Shown here: one piece after another, positions 58,473 through 64,000 of the stretch
How the letters are laid out: each line of letters opens with the position of its first letter
Numbering within the stretch: the stretch's first letter is position 1
Assembly: GCF_963676815.1 (NCBI RefSeq)
Contig: NZ_OY781365.1
Span: 310,001-374,000, forward strand
Reading direction: 5' to 3'
Source of the DNA: an uncultured Draconibacterium sp.
GTDB lineage: Bacteria > Bacteroidota > Bacteroidia > Bacteroidales > Prolixibacteraceae
DNA length: 64,000 nucleotides
Made by a program: the position numbers and the translations under genes
Notes under the pieces: model-generated
Database searches by the model: none
Seen by the model: only the letters and a program-made list of their open reading frames with translations
What the model was told of the DNA's origin: nothing

Positions 58473-59171
58473 ATGATGTTAAAGCAGGAACAAATTCAGA
58501 AAACCATAAAAATGTCGAAACTGCTGTTTAGCTATCCACAGTTAATTCTTGTGCTCGAGCGGTTTGGAATAAAACTGGGAGTACGCGAAAAAACAGTTGA
58601 AGAAATTTGTTTGGAATACAAAATTAGCCCCAATGTTTTTCTAATGGTGGCCAATTTAAATATTAACATTTCGTACCACTACGAATTAAATTTTAATGCC
58701 CGCGAAATTGCACAAATCGTGCAATACCTCACCAAATCGCATGCTTACTATTCTGATGAAGTGTTTCCGGAGATTATAGAAAACATTCATTTGATGAGTG
58801 AATTCAGCCAAAAGCCTGAAATGCAAATGGTTGAAAGCTTCTTTAACGAATACAAAAGTGAGGTTGACCAACATTTTGACTACGAAAACAATACCGTTTT
58901 CCCTTACATTTTAAACCTGGTTGATGCCACCAACAACAACGATTATTCAGTTATTGATTATCGCGAACATCATGATGACATTCAAGAAAAACTTGATGAT
59001 GTGAAAAAACTTTTAATCGAACATCTTCCACAAAAAACAGATAACAACTTAAGACGTAAAATTTTATTTGCCCTGTTTAGCCTGGACACCGACCTGCAAA
59101 CGCATTCAAAAATTGAGAACGAGATATTAATTCCGCAAGTGGAGCAACTTGAAAAACAAAGACAATTATAA
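58473..59171 (+). CDS. hemerythrin-like di-iron protein with ScdA_N-like N-terminal region
   Basis: This protein of about 232 residues has a C-terminal four-helix hemerythrin domain with candidate iron ligands at SHAYYSDEVF, HFDYENNTVFP, EHHDDIQ and HSKIENEILIP (His-His-HxxxE-His-HxxxE order, as in YtfE/RIC proteins). The N-terminal 65 residues resemble ScdA_N/DUF542 (VLERFGIKLGVREKTVEEIC), but the usual cysteine pair is replaced by LG. Candidate roles are sensing of or repair after nitric oxide or oxygen. It is followed without a gap by a LuxR-type regulator gene, so the two probably act together. A second ATG at 58476 is equally good. Confidence 0.8.
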   Translation: MMLKQEQIQKTIKMSKLLFSYPQLILVLERFGIKLGVREKTVEEICLEYKISPNVFLMVANLNINISYHYELNFNAREIAQIVQYLTKSHAYYSDEVFPEIIENIHLMSEFSQKPEMQMVESFFNEYKSEVDQHFDYENNTVFPYILNLVDATNNNDYSVIDYREHHDDIQEKLDDVKKLLIEHLPQKTDNNLRRKILFALFSLDTDLQTHSKIENEILIPQVEQLEKQRQL

Positions 59172-59771
59172 TTGGCTAAGCTCTGCAAAATATTAGTTAT
59201 TGAACCCTCCGCCATTGTTCGCGAAGGAATTACGGCCATTATCGGAGGCATGAAAGACGATATTGAGTTTTCGTATGCCGAAACGGTAGAAGAGTCGTTA
59301 AAATTCGGACAAACCAATCTTTTCAAAATGGTATTGGTTAATCCGGTTACGCTAAACAATTCGAAGAAACATCTTCACAACCTATTTGCGCAATACAACA
59401 AAACCAATGTTATCGGGTTAATTTCAAATCATTACGACCGGAATCTTTCCGACAATTTTGCTGATAACATTTTTGTTACCGACAGACATGAAACCATTAC
59501 GCAGATTATCTCGAAACATTTTAATACAGCGCCTGCCGCAACAAATGATATCGACAATACATTAAGCGAAAGAGAAATTGATGTATTGAAGTTGCTGGCC
59601 ACCGGAAAATCGAATAAGGAAATTGCCGAACAGCTGTTTATCAGTATCCACACGGTTATTTCGCACCGCAAAAACATCAGTAATAAAATTGGTGTAAAAT
59701 CAACTGCCGCACTGGTTATTTATGCTGTGGCCAACGGAATAATTGATGTTGACGGTTTTACTGAGGCCTAA
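59172..59771 (+). CDS. LuxR/NarL-family regulator with a degenerate receiver
   Basis: This 199-residue regulator has an N-terminal receiver-like fold (ILVIEPSAIVREGITAIIGG) and a LuxR helix-turn-helix (LSEREIDVLKLLATGKSNKE). The usual phosphoacceptor aspartate at the end of strand beta-3 is replaced: KMVLVNPVTLNN has Asn at that position. Phosphorylation is therefore doubtful. The gene starts with a TTG directly after the hemerythrin stop codon (TAA TTG), and no ATG fits, which implies translational coupling. It may transduce the hemerythrin signal. It ends 3 bp before a convergent gene. Confidence 0.82.
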   Translation: MAKLCKILVIEPSAIVREGITAIIGGMKDDIEFSYAETVEESLKFGQTNLFKMVLVNPVTLNNSKKHLHNLFAQYNKTNVIGLISNHYDRNLSDNFADNIFVTDRHETITQIISKHFNTAPAATNDIDNTLSEREIDVLKLLATGKSNKEIAEQLFISIHTVISHRKNISNKIGVKSTAALVIYAVANGIIDVDGFTEA

Positions 59772-59774
59772 TGC

Positions 59775-59990
59775 TTAGTTACCCAACTGCAGAATAAGAA
59801 ACAATAAGGGCACAACAATCATTAAGGTTGCCAGTGCCTTACTAATGTATTTTCCTTTTTCTTTTCGGAATAACCCCCACCCGATTATACCTGCAATAAT
59901 AAGGTAAAATGAGAAGTCGATAAAGACGGATGCAACCAAATCGTTTTGCGATGATGCCATGGTAAGTGATGAAATAAATGTGAAAATCAT
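59775..59990 (-). CDS. small two-span membrane protein
   Basis: This protein of 71 residues (61 if the second ATG at 59960 is used) has two hydrophobic segments, SFYLIIAGIIGWGLF and ALATLMIVVPLLFLILQL, separated by KEKGKYI. No family is recognised. It is convergent with the LuxR-type gene, separated by 3 bp. The composition and two spans make a real inner-membrane protein likely, but the function is unknown. Confidence 0.55.
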   Translation of the reverse strand: MIFTFISSLTMASSQNDLVASVFIDFSFYLIIAGIIGWGLFRKEKGKYISKALATLMIVVPLLFLILQLGN

Positions 59991-60114
59991 ACGCTTGTGA
60001 ATCTTAAATTACAAGTGTAAAATTGATCCTTTTTCACCAGGTACACAATCGCAAAAAATGATGATTTTTGTGTTTAGAGTTTCATTAAAAACGGGGAATA
60101 AAGACAATAAAGTA

Positions 60115-61038
60115 TTAATGTGCCAGCAATTCGTTATTGGTACTGCAACATTCATAACCCGCCTGTAATGTTATGTGTTCAATACCAAATTGATCGTGTA
60201 GCAGCCTTTCAACTTTTGAACGCACTTCCATCATTTCCAGCATCGAAATATTGTCAGTCATATTAATATGTGCCTCCAAATGAATTTGCGTATCATCCAA
60301 TTTCCAAACATGAATATGATGAATATTATCAATTTCCGGAATCTTCTCAACTTCCTCCTTAATCAGGTTAAGATCGATATCATGAGGTGTCGACTGCATT
60401 AAAATATCCACCGTTTCTTTCACCACATCCCAGGTATGATAAATAATGTAAATACCCACTAGAACGGTAATCAGCGGATCGATCCAGAAAACTTCGAATT
60501 TCCAAATGGCAATTCCACCAATAATAACAGCTACCGACGAAAATGTATCGCCCAGTAAATGCAGGTAAGCAGCCCGTACATTCAGGTTGTGGTTTTTATC
60601 TTTATTCAGTACAAAAACCGATATCAGGTTGGCCAGCAAACCAAAAGTTGCCACAATAAACATGATCTTCCCTTTTATCGGCTCGGGATTTACAAAACGT
60701 TCGTAGGCTTCAAAAAACAGATACAAACATATACCAATCAGTACAACACCGTTAAAAAGAGCAGCCAGAATTTCAACACGCTTATAACCAAAAGTCTTTT
60801 GTTCATCCGAAGGTTTTCGACTTCTTTTTCCGGCTAAAAATGCAATGAAAATTGCAGACGAATCGCCCAGATTATGCAGTGCATCAGACAATAACGACAA
60901 ACTGTTCGAGATAATCCCTCCAATAATCTGAACAATGGTAATCGAAAGATTTAGTACCGTTACCCACAGTAACTTTTTCCCTCTTATTTCGTGATGATGA
61001 TGGTGATGATGTCCATGATCGTGATGATGATCTGCCAT
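60115..61038 (-). CDS. CDF (cation diffusion facilitator) metal efflux transporter
   Basis: This 307-residue transporter has a His-rich N-terminus (HHHDHGHHHHHHH) and six membrane segments (about 20-200) with the metal site motifs DALHNLGD in helix 2 and HLLGDTFSS in helix 5. The C-terminal cytoplasmic domain (about 210-305) ends with paired cysteines (YECCSTN). The family exports Zn2+, Co2+ or related divalent cations by proton antiport. It is divergent from pflB, with a 148-bp shared upstream region containing a near-palindrome at 61088-61111. Confidence 0.93.
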   Translation of the reverse strand: MADHHHDHGHHHHHHHEIRGKKLLWVTVLNLSITIVQIIGGIISNSLSLLSDALHNLGDSSAIFIAFLAGKRSRKPSDEQKTFGYKRVEILAALFNGVVLIGICLYLFFEAYERFVNPEPIKGKIMFIVATFGLLANLISVFVLNKDKNHNLNVRAAYLHLLGDTFSSVAVIIGGIAIWKFEVFWIDPLITVLVGIYIIYHTWDVVKETVDILMQSTPHDIDLNLIKEEVEKIPEIDNIHHIHVWKLDDTQIHLEAHINMTDNISMLEMMEVRSKVERLLHDQFGIEHITLQAGYECCSTNNELLAH

Positions 61039-61087
61039 TATATTTCCATTTTCAATTAATACAAATATCTGTATTTATAGTTTAAAT

Positions 61088-61111
61088 AAAATCCCCATTA
61101 ATAGGGATTTT
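61088..61111. promoter_or_regulatory. 24-bp near-palindrome in the CDF-pflB intergenic region
   Basis: AAAATCCC at 61088-61095 and GGGATTTT at 61104-61111 form a perfect 8-bp inverted repeat around a center containing ATTAAT; 22 of 24 positions are palindromic. It lies 50 bp from the CDF start codon and about 20 bp upstream of the pflB -7 candidate, so it could be an operator for either gene. Confidence 0.5.
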
Positions 61112-61130
61112 CAGAAATGCTATTTAGAAC

Positions 61131-61138
61131 TACTTTTG
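61131..61138 (+). promoter_or_regulatory. candidate -7 element of pflB
   Basis: TACTTTTG matches TAnnTTTG, 49 nt upstream of the pflB ATG (61187). The near-palindrome at 61088-61111 lies over the position expected for the -33 element; no clear TTG is present there. Confidence 0.4.
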
Positions 61139-61186
61139 CAAACAAATTGGTTTAGTAAGAGTTTATTTAGAAAAAGGTAAAAGTTT

Positions 61187-63415
61187 ATGGATTTAGAAAA
61201 CATTTTCAAAACAGGACGATGGTGCAAAGCCATTGAAGTGAAAGATTTTGTAAGTTTAAATATCACCCCGTACACCGGCGATCACAAATTTCTTGAAGGC
61301 CCGACAGAACGTACCAGCAAACTATGGAACATTTGCAAAGAAGCTATAAAAGAAGAGCGCCAGAAGAATGGCTTACGCGATGTAGATGTAAATATAGTTT
61401 CGGGAATGACAGCTTTTGAGGCTGGATTTATCGACAAGGAAAACGAAGTGATTGTTGGATTACAAACCGACAAGTTACTAAAACGCGCCATGAAACCTTA
61501 CGGAGGTTATAACGTGGTAAAAAAAGCCTTATCGGAACACGGTTTAAAACCGAATCCGATCGTTCACGAGAGTTTTAGCAAATACACCAAAACTCATAAC
61601 GACGGCGTTTTTGATGCCTACACCGATGAGATCAGAAAATTCCGCTCGCTGGGATTTCTTACCGGTTTGCCAGACAATTATGCCCGCGGACGAATTATTG
61701 GCGATTACCGCCGTGTAGCTTTATACGGAATCAACCGTTTGATTGAAGGTAAAAAAGAAGACCTGCAAAAGATCACCGGTCCGATGAGTGATGCTACCAT
61801 TCGTTTGCGTGAAGAAGTTTCGGAGCAGATCCGCGCTTTGAGCGACATGATTGAAATGGGTAATATTTATGGTTTAGACCTTTCGCGCCCGGCACAAAAT
61901 GCCCGCGAGGCGGTGCAGTGGACGTACATGGCCTACCTTGCAGCGGTTAAAGAACAAGACGGTGCAGCTATGTCGTTGGGTAGTGTTTCTTCCTTCCTAG
62001 ACATTTTTATTGAAAAGGACATTCAAGACGGTAAAATTACCGAAACCGATGCACAGGAATACATCGACCAGTTTGTTATGAAACTGCGAATGGTTCGCCA
62101 CCTGCGTATGGAAGCATACGACCAGATTTTTGCCGGCGACCCAACCTGGGTTACAGAAAGCATTGGTGGTCTGCTCATCGACGGACGTAGCAAAGTAACC
62201 AAAACATCGTTCCGTTTCCTGAATACGCTTTACAACCTTGGGCCATCGCCTGAGCCAAATATTACCATTCTTTGGTCGAAGAACCTGCCAAAAGGTTTTA
62301 AAGATTATTGCGCCAAAGTATCTATCGAAACCTCATCAATTCAGTACGAAAATGATGATTTGATGCGTACCAGCTCAAATTGCGACGACTATGGAATTGC
62401 ATGTTGTGTATCGATGCAGGAGCTTGGAAAACACATCCAGTTTTTTGGTGCACGTACCAACCTGGCCAAAACACTGCTGCTGGCCATTAACAGCGGTCGC
62501 TGCGAAAATACAGGAACACAAATGGTTGATGGCGTTCCGTTTTTAGAAGACGAATACCTTGATTACGATAAAGTAATCGATAATTTCAAATTGGCCATGA
62601 AAGAAGTTGCGCGTGTATACAACGAGGCGATGAACATCATCCACTTTATGCACGACAAATATTACTACGAAAAAGCCCAAATGGCGCTGATCGATACCAA
62701 TCCAAAAATTAATATCGCATACGGTATTGCCGGATTATCGATTGTTGCCGACTCGCTTTCGGCCATTAAACACGCCAAAGTAAAACCTGTGCGCGATGAA
62801 AACGGTCTGACTGTAGATTTCCAGATCGAAGGTGATTTTCCGAAATATGGAAACGACGACGACCGTGTTGACCACATTGCACGCGATGTAGTGGAGCATT
62901 TTAACATGGAGCTCGAAAAACTTCCGGTATACAAAAATGCCACACCAACCATGTCGGTGTTAACCATTACTTCGAATGTGGTTTACGGAAAGAAAACCGG
63001 AGCTACTCCCGACGGACGTGCCAAAGGAGTTGCTTTTGCCCCGGGTGCAAATCCAATGCACGGACGCGACACTCACGGTGTAATTGCATCGCTGAATTCA
63101 GTGGCTAAAATCGATTATAAAGATTCGAAAGATGGTATCTCCAATACACTTTCGGTGGTACCAAAATCGCTGGGTGCAACACCCGAAATGCGAATTGAGA
63201 ACCTCGTTCGTACACTCGATGGTTACTTTGGTTGCAATGCACAGCACTTAAATGTAAATGTGCTCGACCGCGACACACTTCTTCACGCCATGGAGCATCC
63301 GGAAGATCACCCGCAGTTAACAATTCGGGTATCGGGTTACGCTGTAAACTTCGTTCGTTTAACACGCGAACAACAGCAGGAAGTGCTTACACGCTCGTTC
63401 CACGAAACAATGTAA
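61187..63415 (+). CDS. pflB: formate acetyltransferase (pyruvate formate-lyase)
   Basis: This 742-residue glycyl-radical enzyme converts pyruvate and CoA to acetyl-CoA and formate without oxygen. The catalytic cysteine pair is in YGIACCVSMQ (near residue 410), the glycine-radical site is in RVSGYAVNFVRLT (near 715), and the length is that of E. coli PflB (759). It is the typical anaerobic fermentation enzyme and is cytoplasmic. The activator gene pflA lies 70 bp downstream, with a strong hairpin between them. The ATG at 61187 is preceded by a purine-rich AAAAAGG. Confidence 0.96.
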   Translation: MDLENIFKTGRWCKAIEVKDFVSLNITPYTGDHKFLEGPTERTSKLWNICKEAIKEERQKNGLRDVDVNIVSGMTAFEAGFIDKENEVIVGLQTDKLLKRAMKPYGGYNVVKKALSEHGLKPNPIVHESFSKYTKTHNDGVFDAYTDEIRKFRSLGFLTGLPDNYARGRIIGDYRRVALYGINRLIEGKKEDLQKITGPMSDATIRLREEVSEQIRALSDMIEMGNIYGLDLSRPAQNAREAVQWTYMAYLAAVKEQDGAAMSLGSVSSFLDIFIEKDIQDGKITETDAQEYIDQFVMKLRMVRHLRMEAYDQIFAGDPTWVTESIGGLLIDGRSKVTKTSFRFLNTLYNLGPSPEPNITILWSKNLPKGFKDYCAKVSIETSSIQYENDDLMRTSSNCDDYGIACCVSMQELGKHIQFFGARTNLAKTLLLAINSGRCENTGTQMVDGVPFLEDEYLDYDKVIDNFKLAMKEVARVYNEAMNIIHFMHDKYYYEKAQMALIDTNPKINIAYGIAGLSIVADSLSAIKHAKVKPVRDENGLTVDFQIEGDFPKYGNDDDRVDHIARDVVEHFNMELEKLPVYKNATPTMSVLTITSNVVYGKKTGATPDGRAKGVAFAPGANPMHGRDTHGVIASLNSVAKIDYKDSKDGISNTLSVVPKSLGATPEMRIENLVRTLDGYFGCNAQHLNVNVLDRDTLLHAMEHPEDHPQLTIRVSGYAVNFVRLTREQQQEVLTRSFHETM

Positions 63416-63437
63416 TTACACATTATAAACTACTTTT

Positions 63438-63473
63438 ACATGCCGGCCGGTTTAAACTGGCTGGCATGTTTTT
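63438..63473 (+). terminator. intrinsic terminator/attenuator between pflB and pflA
   Basis: Two arms of 16 nt (ACATGCCGGCCGGTTT at 63438-63453 and AAACTGGCTGGCATGT at 63454-63469, with G-U pairs) are followed by TTTTT. The loop is minimal because the arms meet. It ends the pflB transcript in part or in full and would lower expression of pflA. Confidence 0.85.
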
Positions 63474-63485
63474 GTGTTAAACAGT

Positions 63486-64000
63486 ATGTCTTCAACTGAA
63501 AATAAATTAATCGTCCATTCCATCGAATCGTTTGGTACACACGATGGTCCGGGAATTCGTTTGGTCGTGTTTTTACAGGGCTGCAACCTGCAATGTAAAT
63601 ACTGCCAGAATGCTGATACCATTGCTTTAAAAGGTGGGAATCCGACCGAAATCGAGAGCCTGGTAAAGCGTGCAGGAAACATGAAAACGTACTTCGGCGA
63701 AGACGGAGGAGTGACCGTTTCGGGCGGAGAACCAATGTTACAAAGTAAGGCACTCATTCCCTTTTTTGAAGCTTTGAAAAAAGAAGGTATCCATACAAAT
63801 ATCGACACTAACGGATTAATACGGACACCGGAGGCACAACATCTAATTTCGGATTTGGCAGACCTGGTAATGTTTGATGTAAAAGCTACAAGTGAAGAAG
63901 AATTCAAATCGATTACAGGAGCAAAAGGACTCGGTCGTTTACTGGAGAACATTCAGCTTCGCGAGCAAAGTAAAAAACCGTACTGGCTGCGTTATGTGCT
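63486..64000 (+). CDS. pflA: pyruvate formate-lyase-activating enzyme, N-terminal part, cut by window edge
   Basis: The frame from the ATG at 63486 runs to the right edge (about 171 residues visible) without a stop. It has the radical-SAM motif CNLQCKYC (positions near 31-38) preceded by GTHDGPGIR, and the TVSGGEPML glycine-rich segment that contacts SAM. This enzyme abstracts a hydrogen from PflB to generate its glycyl radical. Full-length homologues are about 245 residues, so roughly 75 residues are missing. The antisense frame at 63452-63952 is a shadow. Confidence 0.94.
   Translation, partial: MSSTENKLIVHSIESFGTHDGPGIRLVVFLQGCNLQCKYCQNADTIALKGGNPTEIESLVKRAGNMKTYFGEDGGVTVSGGEPMLQSKALIPFFEALKKEGIHTNIDTNGLIRTPEAQHLISDLADLVMFDVKATSEEEFKSITGAKGLGRLLENIQLREQSKKPYWLRYV

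Noticed and set aside
63452..63952. Minus-strand frame of 166 residues
   Set aside because: It is antisense to the clear radical-SAM gene pflA.

Overview
The window looks like the chromosome of a carbohydrate- and protein-degrading Bacteroidota, most probably a marine or anoxic-sediment Marinilabiliales/Prolixibacteraceae-type organism. The evidence is three SusC/SusD pairs, two hybrid two-component systems (HTCS), many Bacteroidota lipoproteins, a type IX secretion (T9SS) sorting domain, TAnnTTTG-like promoter elements, weak Shine-Dalgarno sites and a pyruvate formate-lyase system. The genus assignment is inference. No rRNA, tRNA, CRISPR array, transposase or phage gene was seen.

Layout. 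(1) 1-9780, minus strand: a run of exported hydrolases (M61 peptidase, cut by the window edge; a Crp/Fnr regulator; a HEFAH zinc peptidase; a DPP IV-type S9 peptidase; a T9SS-exported multidomain putative metallopeptidase; a DUF5695-like enzyme). (2) 9939-25070, minus strand: utilisation locus 1, made of HTCS1, SusC, SusD, a DUF4859-repeat lipoprotein, a frameshifted DUF6055/DUF4859 metallopeptidase-like lipoprotein and a CotH-family kinase. A 42-bp tandem array lies between HTCS1 and SusC. (3) 25129-39935: an inserted or rearranged segment of about 14.5 kb bounded by 340-bp direct repeats that differ at one base. It carries locus 2 (DUF1735-like lipoprotein, SusC, SusD, two DUF6055-like zinc-peptidase paralogues) and HTCS2. 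The left repeat holds the severed 3' end of a susD gene. (4) 39752-49073, minus strand: locus 3 (SusC, SusD) followed upstream by a GH51 and double-GH43 arabinoside-degrading operon. (5) 49408-55962, plus strand: TolC, MacA-like adaptor, MacB-like ATPase and permease, and a LytS/LytTR two-component pair. (6) 56216-58321, plus strand: VTC-domain protein, DUF4956 membrane protein and DUF2490 protein. (7) 58473-59771: a hemerythrin-like protein and a LuxR-type regulator with a degenerate receiver. (8) A small membrane protein, a CDF metal exporter and pflB-pflA, the last cut by the window edge.

How it may work together. The three SusCD systems are unusual because they are accompanied by zinc-peptidase-like proteins (three DUF6055-type paralogues, one T9SS HEGIH protein, one HEFAH protein), DPP IV and M61 peptidases, while the only clear glycosidases are arabinose-releasing families. 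A substrate that is both proline-rich protein and arabinose-rich glycan, such as an extensin or arabinogalactan protein, would fit. That substrate is a hypothesis. The right half is housekeeping and stress functions: tripartite export with its own sensor, a polyphosphate-type membrane module, a candidate NO/O2-linked regulator and anaerobic pyruvate cleavage.
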